Shown: in pieces, positions 7,882 through 16,340 of the stretch
Position numbering within the stretch: the stretch's first letter is position 1
Layout of the letters: every line of letters starts with the position of its first letter
Assembly: GCF_000986785.1 (NCBI RefSeq)
Contig: NZ_LAYY01000009.1
Span: 1 to 64,000, forward strand
Origin: Mesobacillus campisalis
Lineage (GTDB): Bacteria > Bacillota > Bacilli > Bacillales > Cytobacillaceae
Direction of reading: 5' to 3'
DNA length: 64,000 nt
Translations under genes and position numbers: made by a program
Notes under the pieces: generated by a model
The model's database searches: none
What the model saw: only the letters and a program-made list of their open reading frames with translations
What the model was told of the DNA's origin: nothing

Positions 7882-7956
7882 ATTCAATTAAGGTACCCGA
7901 TTAAGTAATTACTGAAACCAAATTGACATAATATTTTAATTTTTTAACTAATCGTT

Positions 7957-8035
7957 ATTTAACTAACCTGCCCCGTTTGTTCAATAAGGAATTCAAAAAA
8001 AGGCGGTTAGTCCTCCAGAATTAACGGCCCCGTCG
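7957..8035 (-). repeat. Dispersed terminator-like repeat, copy
   Basis: AACTAACCTGCCCCGTTTG, A-run, then GGCGGTTAGTCC..GAATTAACGGCCCC. It sits behind the minus-strand gene ending at 8067. Confidence 0.75.
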
Positions 8036-8066
8036 TCATTCACTCTTGAAACCGTTCGATGAATAA

Positions 8067-8597
8067 CTAATATTCTTTAAGTAATTTTCCATTTTCATCA
8101 TAATATTTGTAATTCCGATATTCGTAACTTTCTTTATTAGTTTTAGGCAAATCAAGCCAAGTAACAGTTGCTTGATAAGGAGTAAAATCTTGTTCTAAGG
8201 TTGTCCCGTTTATATCAACCTGCATTCTCGCTATTTCATTTTCATAATTCGTCACAAACATTATTTTTGGATTTCCCATTAAGGGTGAGAACATACTAAA
8301 TGATTCCTCATTATTTGATTCTATATGCCTCCAGATATAATTGCCCTTCTGATTTTTATAGAACTCTATATAAGACGGACTACTATTGGATAAAAAGCCT
8401 ACAATTCTAACATCATTAAAATCGTTAATTTTTAGAATTTCTATTTCTTTATCTTTATATTCACCAACGGATTTAATCACCTTTACAATAGACTCCTTAT
8501 CATTTCCATATAACTCTTTTGTTTTATATAAATTATAGGAAGCAACTAAGGCCAGAATCATTACAGCCATAATTAATCCTGTTTTTTTCTTCCCCAT
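8067..8597 (-). CDS. Membrane-anchored hypothetical protein (176 aa)
   Basis: The N-terminus (MGKKKTGLIMAVMILALVASYNLY) is a basic tail plus one hydrophobic helix without a clear cleavage site, so an N-terminal anchor is likely. The extracellular part is strand-rich and aromatic (IEFYKNQKGNYIWRHIES, TVTWLDLP, YEYRNYKYYDENG). The ribosome site AGGGGGAT is good. No family is recognised. Confidence 0.65.
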   Translation of the reverse strand: MGKKKTGLIMAVMILALVASYNLYKTKELYGNDKESIVKVIKSVGEYKDKEIEILKINDFNDVRIVGFLSNSSPSYIEFYKNQKGNYIWRHIESNNEESFSMFSPLMGNPKIMFVTNYENEIARMQVDINGTTLEQDFTPYQATVTWLDLPKTNKESYEYRNYKYYDENGKLLKEY

Positions 8598-8789
8598 AGC
8601 ACGTATCCCCCTAAAAGTAATCCGTTCAATTTGGCACTTCCCCTGTATAATGAGGAGTCCTTTATTTGGCTTCCCCTTTTAGTGAACGAGGAGGGCTTTT
8701 CGTGCATTCACACCAAATCACTGTGATGAATAAGATGTTATGACCGTATGAGATGTTTTTAATCATATGAAGTCTCCTCCGACAAACTT

Positions 8790-8817
8790 GAACCACGTAT
8801 ATGTGGTTCCTTTTTTT
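8790..8817 (+). terminator. Intrinsic terminator
   Basis: GAACCAC / GTGGTTC stem (8790-8796, 8803-8809) followed by seven T. No intact plus-strand gene precedes it, so it may belong to lost sequence. Confidence 0.65.
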
Positions 8818-8893
8818 AAGAGGCTACCCACTCAACTTTAATCCTGTCAGAATCCTCAAAATAGACTGCGTGATGACTCTCTCCTCCAGCAAA
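8816..8893 (-). pseudogene. Relic of a VOC-fold (glyoxalase-like) gene 3' end
   Basis: The minus strand encodes AGGESHHAVYFEDSDRIK and then VEWVAS plus a stop. This aligns residue for residue with the C-terminus of the intact VOC protein at 21933 (AGGDDYYAVFFEDPDRIK). Nothing upstream continues the gene, so only the last ~25 codons of a paralog remain. Confidence 0.75.
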
Positions 8894-8994
8894 AAACTAT
8901 TCACGGCGTGAGAATTAAGGATGGAATGTAAAAGTTTCCGCCACAGTAACTTTTTTTTAGATGAACTTTTTGATTTACTCACTTATTGAATTTA

Positions 8995-9876
8995 TTATAG
9001 AAACCATTCACCCTGTGCAATTTTCTCTACTTTTCCTCCTACACATACTGTGATTTCCCCGTACTCATCACTTGCGTTTAAAAACAATAATGATGGCCTT
9101 TTAATTTCATATCCTTGTTCTACTCGGATATTTATTTCACCTTTTTCAAAATACCGATATTTAACTAAGTAAGAAGCTAAACATCCATTGGCACTTCCAG
9201 TAGCGGCATCTTCCGGGATGCCAAAATAATCTGCAAAATCACGGACGTTTAAATCATTATCGGAATTATATGTTTCAGGAGAAAATACCAAGATTGCTTT
9301 TGCATCAATATCCTCAATTAACTCAAAGTATTTTTCTTTATTTATTCTAACTTTTTTAATGGCCTCCAGAGTTTTTAAAGGGACAATAATTACAGGAAGT
9401 CCTGTTGAAACCTCCTGGATAGGAAATTGATCATCAATATATTCTTTATTAATATTTAAGACATCAGAAACCATATTTGAATCTAAAATACGACCAAATG
9501 TTGGTTTATTCTGTTCCATACATAGTATTTGTTCTTGATTATCGAAAGTTACTGGAATCTGTCCAGCTTTAAAATTTAAAAAAAGTTTTTCCGTCCGTTC
9601 TCGTACTATTTCATTTTGAATGATATATGCAGTTCCTAAAGTCGGGTGTCCAGCAAAAGGAACCTCTTCATTAGGTGTAAAAATGCGAACATCATAGCCA
9701 TTATCTTTTTTTGTATCTGACAAAATAAAAGTAGTCTCCGAATAATTAATCTCCTTGGCAATCTGTTGCATTTTACTCCCCGAAATGTTTTCGGCATTCT
9801 TAAAAACAACAAGTTGATTCCCTGTATATTTACCTTGTGAAAAAACATCTACAATTGAATAATTTATTTTTCCCAT
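8995..9876 (-). CDS. PhzF-family isomerase/epimerase
   Basis: PhzF-like enzyme with the diaminopimelate-epimerase fold in two mirrored halves, at the usual length (293 aa). Family marks are VDVFSQGKYTGNQLVVF at the start, the substrate-loop NYSETTFIL with its conserved Glu, the FTPNEEVPFAGHPTLGTA segment, and ATGSANGCLASYL in the second half. Members isomerise small aromatic or amino-acid substrates; the substrate here is unknown. The ribosome site is strong (GGGGAGAT). It is a stand-alone gene. Confidence 0.9.
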   Translation of the reverse strand: MGKINYSIVDVFSQGKYTGNQLVVFKNAENISGSKMQQIAKEINYSETTFILSDTKKDNGYDVRIFTPNEEVPFAGHPTLGTAYIIQNEIVRERTEKLFLNFKAGQIPVTFDNQEQILCMEQNKPTFGRILDSNMVSDVLNINKEYIDDQFPIQEVSTGLPVIIVPLKTLEAIKKVRINKEKYFELIEDIDAKAILVFSPETYNSDNDLNVRDFADYFGIPEDAATGSANGCLASYLVKYRYFEKGEINIRVEQGYEIKRPSLLFLNASDEYGEITVCVGGKVEKIAQGEWFL

Positions 9877-10000
9877 AATTTATCTCCCCTACCTCTGTAT
9901 GTAGTGATGCCAATGACATTATCAATTAGATATAGATTTAATACGGTTGTTATTCTTGTTCATAAAAAGCGATCCCTTTAAGCAGGAACCGTTAAATCCT

Positions 10001-10555
10001 TCAATTTTCCCTTTTTAAAATTACCTCTTCAACAAATTGTTTGAACTTCTCTTCCGCTTCAGAATGTCGTTTGACGGTAAAAAGCAGAGTCTCACTAGAA
10101 GTATCCTCTAAAACATCCTCATAATAAATGTCCCACATTCCTTGGTCATTTTTAAATCCAATTGCCTCCATATATTCATCACTTTCTTCGTCATAAAAGC
10201 CGATATGCCAATGGCGGCCCTTTAAATGCTCCTCTATTTCTACAGCATACGGAGCATAGGAAGTTTCTATATCCAATAATTCCATACCACTAGAAAGAGC
10301 ATTATCTGGAATTGGGATAGGTCTCGGAAGATTCTCATTGTCATATAGGAATCCGGCCAAAGTGTAAGCTAATTCCTTTCTTGCATTTTGTATTGCTGAA
10401 CGCTTGGTGTTACCTTGTGATAGAGGATAATCCCATCCCTCATCAGAAAAAAGAGTGGGAAAGTAAACACCAAACACCCCTTCATCAATTTGTTGCACGA
10501 ACGCTGGATAAACTAATTTTTCAAAATGGAACAAAAGACGCACATCCTTGTTCAA
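10001..10555 (-). CDS. HicB-like domain protein (184 aa)
   Basis: Residues 15-75 resemble the HicB antitoxin partial RNase-H fold (AFVQQIDEGVFGVYFPTL, SAIQNARKELAYTLAGFL, RPIPIP). Classical HicB ends in a DNA-binding domain after this; here the C-terminal ~100 residues are different and strand-rich. No HicA toxin gene is adjacent, so this is a solitary HicB-fold protein rather than a toxin-antitoxin pair. The start is uncertain (TTG at 10555, weak ribosome site; a GTG four codons later is possible). Confidence 0.65.
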   Translation of the reverse strand: MNKDVRLLFHFEKLVYPAFVQQIDEGVFGVYFPTLFSDEGWDYPLSQGNTKRSAIQNARKELAYTLAGFLYDNENLPRPIPIPDNALSSGMELLDIETSYAPYAVEIEEHLKGRHWHIGFYDEESDEYMEAIGFKNDQGMWDIYYEDVLEDTSSETLLFTVKRHSEAEEKFKQFVEEVILKREN

Positions 10556-10784
10556 TACTGTTAATTTATTGTTTCTTCTTGTTTGACAGTCCTACCCAAA
10601 TTGAACGAGGAGATTTATTCAGGCGAAAAACGTGTGAAATTGAGGATTAGGATTATCTATGAAAAGCCTACTGTTCTCAACTAGCCTTCTGGCGGCCCTG
10701 TGGAAATTATTATCCTTTTAGACTAATGTCTTTGTGCCCATCCAGGATTGATAATACAAATACCTGTTTCTCTCCTCAAAGTTC

Positions 10785-11768
10785 TTACTCGACTGTTTCC
10801 ATTACCTTATCGTTAATTAAAGTGGCAGGGCGGCTTCCGTTTAACCCTTCAATAAGGGAATTCGCCGCTAACAGCCCCATTTTAATTCTAGTCTCAAGTG
10901 TGGCAGATCCTATATGCGGCAAGGTAACCACATTAGGCAGTTTCAACAGCGGGTTGTCAGGATTAATCGGTTCCTGTTTATAAACATCCAGGCCAGCTGC
11001 CAAGATGCGCTGCTCTTGAAGAGTGTTGTATAAGGCGTGTTCATCAACCACTGCACCACGAGAACCATTCACAAAGATCGCTGACTTTTTCATCAAGCCG
11101 AATTCTCTTTCGCCTATTAATTTTTCAGTTTGCGAAGTGAGAGGTGCCATGTTACACACAAAATCTGATTCCTTTAAAAGTTCCTCCAGGGTCCGGTATT
11201 CGGCATTGTATAAATCTTCTGCTTCCCTTTTGGGGGAGCGATTATGGTATAAAATTTTCATTTCAAATCCATTGTGGGCTCTTTTTGCAATCGCTGAACC
11301 AATGCCGCCCATTCCGATGATTCCTAGTGTTTTATGATGAACATCGACTCCAAAAGAATCTTCCTTCAGTTGGCCTTTCCATTCCCCGTTTTTGACAAAT
11401 TGATCCAATTCCGAAACTCTCCTTGCCGCTGCCAGCATTAATCCAAAAATGGCATCGGCAACCGTATCATTAAGGACTCCTGGGGTATTAGTCGCCATGA
11501 TTTTTCTTTTCGTCAGTTCTGGAATATTTAAATTGTCATATCCAACAGAGATATTGCTGACGACCTTTAAATGATGGGCCTGATCTAAAAGCTCCTTATC
11601 TATTTTCATTCCTGCCCCCAACAATGCTTGTGCATCTTTTAAATGAAAATAAAATTCAGCCTGATTGGCAGAATTGACGCTTTCGAAATAAATCACCTCA
11701 TACTTTTCGCGAAGCATCTCTAATACTTGTTCATATGTATTCTGATAGACGATGACCTTTGGTTTCAT
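10785..11768 (-). CDS. D-2-hydroxyacid dehydrogenase (glyoxylate/2-ketogluconate reductase type)
   Basis: NAD(P)-dependent reductase of 2-ketoacids, similar in length (327 aa) to YvcT/GhrB-type enzymes. It has the split catalytic domain, the nucleotide-binding GIIGMGGIGSAIAKRA, the catalytic Arg in FVNGSRGAVVDE, and the Glu/His pair with LPHIGSAT. The start is the ATG at 11768 behind GGAAGGAAG; the frame is open further up but has no ribosome site. Glyoxylate, hydroxypyruvate or 2-ketogluconate are plausible substrates. It is monocistronic. Confidence 0.9.
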   Translation of the reverse strand: MKPKVIVYQNTYEQVLEMLREKYEVIYFESVNSANQAEFYFHLKDAQALLGAGMKIDKELLDQAHHLKVVSNISVGYDNLNIPELTKRKIMATNTPGVLNDTVADAIFGLMLAAARRVSELDQFVKNGEWKGQLKEDSFGVDVHHKTLGIIGMGGIGSAIAKRAHNGFEMKILYHNRSPKREAEDLYNAEYRTLEELLKESDFVCNMAPLTSQTEKLIGEREFGLMKKSAIFVNGSRGAVVDEHALYNTLQEQRILAAGLDVYKQEPINPDNPLLKLPNVVTLPHIGSATLETRIKMGLLAANSLIEGLNGSRPATLINDKVMETVE

Positions 11769-11841
11769 AAGACTACTTCCTTCCTGTTTTAAAAAAATGA
11801 CATATTTCCTTTTTGGGTTAAATTGTTGCTGATTGTTAAAT

Positions 11842-11895
11842 AAGTTCGACAAAAAAAGCGTTAACCCTCCTGGATGATCGCTGCCCGTTCGTTCA
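11842..11895 (-). repeat. Dispersed repeat, partial copy
   Basis: A-run plus hairpin core (AGCGTTAACCC..TGGATGATCGCTGCCC) are present; the outer end is missing. Confidence 0.55.
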
Positions 11896-11930
11896 AGAAA
11901 GGATTGTTATTAAAATTATTAATAATGAAA

Positions 11931-11964
11931 AAAACATAGGGAGATTTTAATCTTCCTATGTTTT
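11931..11964. terminator. Bidirectional terminator
   Basis: Sixteen-bp near-perfect stem (AAAACATAGG+GAGATT / AATCTT+CCTATGTTTT) with a two-base loop and A/T runs on both sides. It serves the 49-aa gene at 11973 on the minus strand. Confidence 0.85.
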
Positions 11965-11972
11965 CATTCATA

Positions 11973-12122
11973 TTATTTATCTGTTTGTTTTTGCTTCTTT
12001 TTCAAATATTCCGCACGTATTTTTTCAAGATGCTGCTTTTTATCAAATTTGGCAGGCTTCTGTTTTTCATGAAACTTTGTCACAGCTACCTTACCTTTGG
12101 TATCCAATTGATATTTTCCCAT
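11973..12122 (-). CDS. Small basic hypothetical protein (49 aa)
   Basis: Begins MGKYQLDTKGKVAVTKFHEK and ends KKKQKQTDK. It is rich in Lys with a helix-prone second half (KKQHLEKIRAEYLKKK). Good ATG with GTAGGTGA upstream and a strong terminator right behind. Size and charge suggest a nucleic-acid-binding or cytosolic accessory peptide; no family is named. Confidence 0.7.
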   Translation of the reverse strand: MGKYQLDTKGKVAVTKFHEKQKPAKFDKKQHLEKIRAEYLKKKQKQTDK

Positions 12123-12270
12123 TTTGTTCACCTACTTTTTTTGTCTTTAAAAAAGAATCGATTCAACAAATATAATATACCTTATTTTACAGAAGTAAAC
12201 CTTTATTACTGTATTTAACATTCCAAACGTTGCTGCATTTGAGAAAGCAATATCACTTAAGGTTTAAAAC

Positions 12271-12369
12271 TTGGTGGACGGGGTATTAGAGAATACCAAG
12301 AAAGTTACTAGTTTAGGTTGGATAGCAAGTGTGGCTATCATTGTATTTGGCGAAGGTGGTGCCAAATAG
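12271..12369 (+). CDS. Possible hydrophobic peptide (32 aa)
   Basis: TTG- or GTG-started frame encoding a charged start (VDGVLENTKKV) then a membrane-like stretch (LGWIASVAIIVFGEGG). AAGG lies 8 bases before the TTG and a strong terminator follows 44 bases after the stop. It could instead be the tail of a lost gene. Confidence 0.3.
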   Translation: MVDGVLENTKKVTSLGWIASVAIIVFGEGGAK

Positions 12370-12412
12370 TTGTTTTTTGGACCTTTCTTGGGAATATAAA
12401 TTTAAAACAAAA

Positions 12413-12445
12413 GCCCTTTAGGAATGATTCTTAAAGGGCATTTTT
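12413..12445 (+). terminator. Intrinsic terminator
   Basis: GCCCTTTA / TAAAGGGC stem (12413-12420, 12432-12439) followed by a T-run. Confidence 0.8.
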
Positions 12446-12712
12446 ATAAAATAGTGATGATTTACAAGAAAACGATATACCCTAATTTTAAAGTCTCCAG
12501 ATATTTTAACTGGTGTTGGAAGTCAAATGGAACATCGACTGTTAGGAGGTGATGTAAAAAACTGACCCACCCAAATTTCGTTCCAATGTTTTCTTCTTTT
12601 TTTCTTTCGGAATGTAACCTATGGAAATCCACAAGCTGTTTTGGCCCTGTATACGGTATTTTGGTGATTGTCGTAGATTATTTTCTGAAGATTGAGAAAG
12701 GAGGAATCTATT

Positions 12713-12862
12713 GTGGCTTTTGAGCTAGATGAATGCATTTATTGTGGTGAACTGCTTACCAAATGGGAAAGCACGAGAAGCTATTGCTGGAAGTGTAATG
12801 AAACGACCTCACCTGAGGCTTTTCATGAAGAGTCAGATGAAACTTTGTTTCAGTCATCCTAA
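12713..12862 (+). CDS. Zinc-ribbon miniprotein (49 aa)
   Basis: GTG start with a textbook ribosome site (AAAGGAGG, 8-base spacing). The protein has two zinc knuckles (CIYCGE at 8-13, CWKCNE at 25-30) and an acidic tail (HEESDETLFQSS). CxxC-x13-CxxC is a classic zinc-ribbon arrangement. Its 3' end plus downstream region is duplicated near 20.2 kb, where only the last few codons survive. Function unknown. Confidence 0.65.
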   Translation: MAFELDECIYCGELLTKWESTRSYCWKCNETTSPEAFHEESDETLFQSS

Positions 12863-13030
12863 AAAGTAGTTCAGCATCCCGGGCAGCTTATCCACCTTTT
12901 CATATTCCATTTATGTAAAGCATCGGTATAACGTTCATTCACGTTCAGCCAGTGATGTGAACGACGCCCATATTTATACTTGCAGTCAGCCTTTTAAAGG
13001 AGAAATCCTTGAAAGGCTGTTTTTTTTGAC
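12840..13030 (+). repeat. Duplicated ~190-bp block, copy A
   Basis: From CAGTCATCCTAAAAAG through GTTCAGCCAGTGATGTGAAC to a terminator, this block recurs at 20185-20380 with small substitutions and indels. It starts in the end of the zinc-ribbon gene. Confidence 0.75.
12985..13027 (+). terminator. Intrinsic terminator within duplicated block A
   Basis: CAGCCTTT / AAAGGCTG stem (12987-12994, 13012-13019) followed by eight T. Confidence 0.85.
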
Positions 13031-13182
13031 TATCAAGTTAAAGTAGAAGAATGAAGGTTTTGATAAAAATTAATGTCGCTCTCATTTCATTAAAAAGACA
13101 ATACCAAGCCTATTTAATAAGTGTCTTAACAAAAAATCATACTCACTTCTTCAATTGGAAATAATACTTGCGAGGTGATAAA

Positions 13183-14187
13183 GTGGATACGGAAAAATTA
13201 AAACTTACATCTTCTGAAATAGGTTCATTATGGGGAGAGTATGTTAACGGAACAGCCATAGATATAGTCAATAGATATATGTACTCCATTATTGAAGATG
13301 AAGCAATAAAAGCTGCTTTTTATGATGCTCTTCAGACATTCGAAAAGCAGAAGAAACAAATTGAGACTTTTTTTGAAAAAGAAGGATTTCCTGTTCCCAT
13401 TGGATTTACTGAATCAGACTTGTATTTAGGAAAACAGAGATTGTTCTCGGATGCTTTTTGCCTGAATTATTTACATGTCATGACTTTACATGGATTATTA
13501 GGGCATATCACTTCGTTTGGCATTTCTGTAAGAAAAGATTTAAGGGAATTTTATGACTCGTGCGATAACGAAGCGAAAAAGATGTATCATCAAACTATTG
13601 AGTTATTGCTTGAAAAAGGACTTTTCCAAAGAGATCCTTTATTTTACGCGTATGACCAACCTCAATTTGTTACAAGCAAAGATTTCAAAGACGGATATTT
13701 TGGTAAGGGGAGAACCCTTTCAGCGACAGAAATCATTAGTATTTCTTTTAACCTCAAAAAAAGTATTCTGGCTAAAACCCTTTCCATTGCATTCAGCCAG
13801 CTAGCAGAATCCAAAGAAGTTAGAAAATTTCTAACCGATTCTGAAAAGACGGCTGACGGACAAATAAAAGCTTTAGCAAAGATCATGCAAGGTGATAACT
13901 TACCAGTTCCTAAATCATTAGAAACAGAAGTTTCAATGTCAACGGACTCTCCATTTTCCGATAAGTTATTAATGTATCACATGGGATTTTTATTTCAAGC
14001 GGCACAAAATTATCATGGTGCAGGGTTGGCATCATCCATGAGAACTGACCTTGTGACTACTTATGAGTCAATTATTTTGCAAAATCTAATGGTCACAAAA
14101 AACTGGTTTGATATCATGGTAAAAAACAGATGGTTGGAACAACCTCCACTTGCACCTAATAGAGCAGAGATTGCAAAACAAAAATAA
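13183..14187 (+). CDS. DUF3231 family protein
   Basis: Two tandem copies of an ~160-residue helical domain, each starting with TSSEIGSLWGEYVNG or a related segment. Each contains a PVPIGFTESDL- or PVPKSLETEV-type motif. The family is common in spore-forming Bacillaceae and has a ferritin-like helical look; no activity is established. The start is the GTG at 13183 after GAGGTGAT; the upstream TTG overlaps the ribosome site. A paralog on the other strand lies at 40166. A terminator-bearing duplicated block precedes it, so it has its own promoter. Confidence 0.85.
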   Translation: MDTEKLKLTSSEIGSLWGEYVNGTAIDIVNRYMYSIIEDEAIKAAFYDALQTFEKQKKQIETFFEKEGFPVPIGFTESDLYLGKQRLFSDAFCLNYLHVMTLHGLLGHITSFGISVRKDLREFYDSCDNEAKKMYHQTIELLLEKGLFQRDPLFYAYDQPQFVTSKDFKDGYFGKGRTLSATEIISISFNLKKSILAKTLSIAFSQLAESKEVRKFLTDSEKTADGQIKALAKIMQGDNLPVPKSLETEVSMSTDSPFSDKLLMYHMGFLFQAAQNYHGAGLASSMRTDLVTTYESIILQNLMVTKNWFDIMVKNRWLEQPPLAPNRAEIAKQK

Positions 14188-14224
14188 CCACAATTGCCCC
14201 TCCAAATCGGTCTGGTATTTTTTT

Positions 14225-14667
14225 GCAAATCATTCCTACAGAACTGCCCCCTTGAGCAATCAAGTCTTTATTTTGGATCATCCAGGCAATGATGTTGATT
14301 ATGTAAAGAATTGGCTGAGAAAACGAAAACAGAAAAAGATGCAGGATGGAAGCCAAGATGAAGAAGGCATGAGCGGAGGCAATGCGGAAGGAAAGGCGGA
14401 GACGAAAAAAGAAAAACGTGCAAGAGGGCTTTTTGATAAGTACGGCCTGCCAGGACTCACAATTATCGGCTCTTTTTTGTCGGGTCCCATGTCTTCGCGT
14501 TTATGGGGATGAGTTTCGGTTCGAAAAGGAAGGACGTAACGATCTGGATGATAAACAGTTTAGCGTTTGGGACCGTCCTGATAGGTGTGGGTTCCCATTA
14601 TGGGATAACCTCTTTCATGCCCCACGTGGAAGAAGACGGTTTCTTGGTTCGCCTGTTCGATCACTAA
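14225..14667 (+). pseudogene. Truncated, frameshifted small multidrug-export family gene
   Basis: Resembles the C-terminal half of the small multidrug export proteins (PF06695-like). A basic linker (WLRKRKQKKMQDG, KKEKRARGLFDKYGLPGL) leads to SFLSGP. The frame must shift by one base near 14487 to continue with HVFAFMGMSFGSKRK, VTIWMINSLAFGTVLIGVGS and a stop at 14665-14667. One C seems missing in GGTCCCATG. The N-terminal half is absent. It is clearly a relic, immediately downstream of the DUF3231 gene. Confidence 0.75.
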
Positions 14668-14734
14668 ACATGCAGGTTGAACAATGGTTCCCGTGATTTG
14701 CGTATTTCGGCCTGAAAAAAAAGCCCGCTCACAC

Positions 14735-14800
14735 TGTACTGGACCCTTAAAGTTAGACCAAAATATTCAAGCAGCTAATTGATTGGTATGTAAACAGTAT
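14735..14800. mobile_element. Possible IS3-family terminal fragment
   Basis: TGTACTGGACCCTTAAAGTTAGACC resembles, from memory, the left ends of IS150-type elements, and a weaker match follows. No transposase frame is present. Confidence 0.3.
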
Positions 14801-14825
14801 TCACCCGGCATACCATGGTACAATT

Positions 14826-14900
14826 GAGTTCAACTAAATTCCCGTTTGTTCCATAATGAATTCTACAATAAAAGCGGTTAATCCTTCCTGGAGCATCTAA
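14826..14900 (-). repeat. Dispersed terminator-like repeat, copy
   Basis: TTCAACTAAATTCCCGTTTG, A-run, AGCGGTTAATCC..GGAGCAT. It is 15 bases behind the gene ending at 14915. Confidence 0.7.
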
Positions 14901-14914
14901 AGTTGAATAACGTA

Positions 14915-15208
14915 TTAAAGTGGGACATTTTCAAAGTGTTCCACAGTTGGAAATGGATCATAGAAATGATGTAGTTGTTTTTTCCATTCTTGATACTCTT
15001 TCGATTGCCGAAATCCAATTGTATGGTCTTCTAATGTTTCCCACTTCACCAACAATAAATATTTCCCCTTAACCTCCATACATCGTTGTAATTCGTGAGT
15101 TATATAACCTGGCATTGATGATATGATTTTTGATGCTTCTTGAAATGCTTCCTCATATTCCTTTTCCATACCTTGTTTAACTTGTAGCATAACTGCTTCT
15201 AAGATCAA
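14915..15208 (-). CDS. Antibiotic biosynthesis monooxygenase (ABM) domain protein
   Basis: Dimeric alpha/beta ABM fold of 97 residues: MILEAVMLQVKQGMEKEYEEAFQEA, then SMPGYITHELQRCMEVKGKYLLLVKWETLEDH, then an aromatic C-terminus (HHFYDPFPTVEHF). Members are small monooxygenases or heme/quinone-binding proteins. TTG start with GGGGGAG 8 bases upstream. Stand-alone gene with a terminator repeat behind it; substrate unknown. Confidence 0.8.
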   Translation of the reverse strand: MILEAVMLQVKQGMEKEYEEAFQEASKIISSMPGYITHELQRCMEVKGKYLLLVKWETLEDHTIGFRQSKEYQEWKKQLHHFYDPFPTVEHFENVPL

Positions 15209-15246
15209 CTAATCTCCCCCTTTTAAAAAGTATATCATTGCTTATT

Positions 15247-15350
15247 AAACTCAACTGCTCCGTTTGTTCAATAATGGATTCAACAACAAGGCGGCTATTC
15301 CTGTTTGGATCAACTCACCCATTCGATTAAGGACACTTTTTCACAATCCT
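15247..15350 (-). repeat. Dispersed terminator-like repeat, long copy
   Basis: CAACTGCTCCGTTTGTTCAA through GGCGGCTATTCC..GGATCAACTCACCC, plus the right-hand extension ending TTTTTCACAATCC. Confidence 0.75.
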
Positions 15351-15390
15351 TTTTAAGTACCAGTTTGTTGAATTAGAAATTTCCTTTAAT

Positions 15391-15813
15391 TTATTCCTTA
15401 AACTCCCAAGCTGGATTCCAAACCACTTCCCATAAATGACTGTCTGGGTCTTGGAAGTATCCAGAGTATCCACCCCAAAAGGTTTCATGAGCTGGAACTA
15501 TAATAACTGCACCAGCCTTCTCAGCCTGTTTCATAACCATAACGACCTCTTCTTTACTACCAACATTATGTCCAATCGTAAAATCAGTAGGACTTGCTGG
15601 TTTTAGGTCCATTTTTGTATCATAAGCTATATCTTTACGATTCCAAAGTGCGAGTTTTAAACCTGATTGCAAGTCGAAAAATGCGACCGCACCATGTTCG
15701 AATTCTTTGCCAACTATACCATCTGTTGGCAGCCCGAGTCCATTTTGATAAAATTCCAATGATCTTTCCAAATCATCGACACCCAATGTAATGACTGAAA
15801 TTCTTGGTTTAAT
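15391..15813 (-). CDS. VOC-fold (glyoxalase-like) protein with apparent ATT start
   Basis: Vicinal-oxygen-chelate protein: VITLGVDDLERSLEFYQNGLGLP at the N-terminus, ending GGYSGYFQDPDSHLWEVVWNP. The family normally begins MKPRISVITLGV-like. That sequence is encoded here, but its first codon is ATT at 15813. AGGAGG stands seven bases before that ATT, so initiation there is likely; a TTG start nine codons on would cut off the first beta-strand. The metal Glu lies in LWEVVW. Substrate unknown. Confidence 0.8.
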   Translation of the reverse strand: MKPRISVITLGVDDLERSLEFYQNGLGLPTDGIVGKEFEHGAVAFFDLQSGLKLALWNRKDIAYDTKMDLKPASPTDFTIGHNVGSKEEVVMVMKQAEKAGAVIIVPAHETFWGGYSGYFQDPDSHLWEVVWNPAWEFKE

Positions 15814-15860
15814 AATAACCCCTCCTGTAAAACAATAATAATTTCACTTAGTTCTATAAC

Positions 15861-16070
15861 TATTTTGCTCCGTTTGTTGAACGGGATTAATCATTATATT
15901 CGATATGGACTTTATCCAATCCCAGTTCCTTATCTTCTTCATTAGGTACCAGTGGTTTTTGAAAAAGTATATACTCCTTTGTATCAACTTAATAAAGAAT
16001 TCAACAAAAAGTGCCGTAATCCTTCTTGATCGAACGCACCCTTTACTTTAGGTACAATACTTCACAATCC
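15861..16070 (-). repeat. Dispersed repeat, split copy
   Basis: An outer end (TTGCTCCGTTTGTTGAAC, 15865-15890) is separated by ~100 bp from an A-run, core and right extension (15984-16070). Confidence 0.6.
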
Positions 16071-16340
16071 TTTTTACACCTTAATAAATCCAATTTCTTA
16101 AATATATTATCCATGCAAAAAGACGCCTTCTTATTAAAGGAAGCGCCTTTATCAACAGTAATGTTTCCAAAGTATTCATTGTAATTTAAGATACTAAAAT
16201 GCCTGGAATTAACGGAAGTATCTTTAGTAAGTGCGCGATTGAGGAAAATCATTGCTGATTTTTTTGAAAGCCCTAACAAAGCCTCTTTCTTTTGAATAAA
16301 TTGTAATATTATACACTTTGGAAAAAAGAAGGGGGAAATG

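Noticed and set aside
10001-10555. HicAB toxin-antitoxin pair
   Set aside because: Only the HicB-like domain is present; no small HicA frame lies on either side.
12586-12720. Plus-strand frame ahead of the zinc-ribbon gene
   Set aside because: Runs through the perfect ribosome site of that gene and has none of its own.
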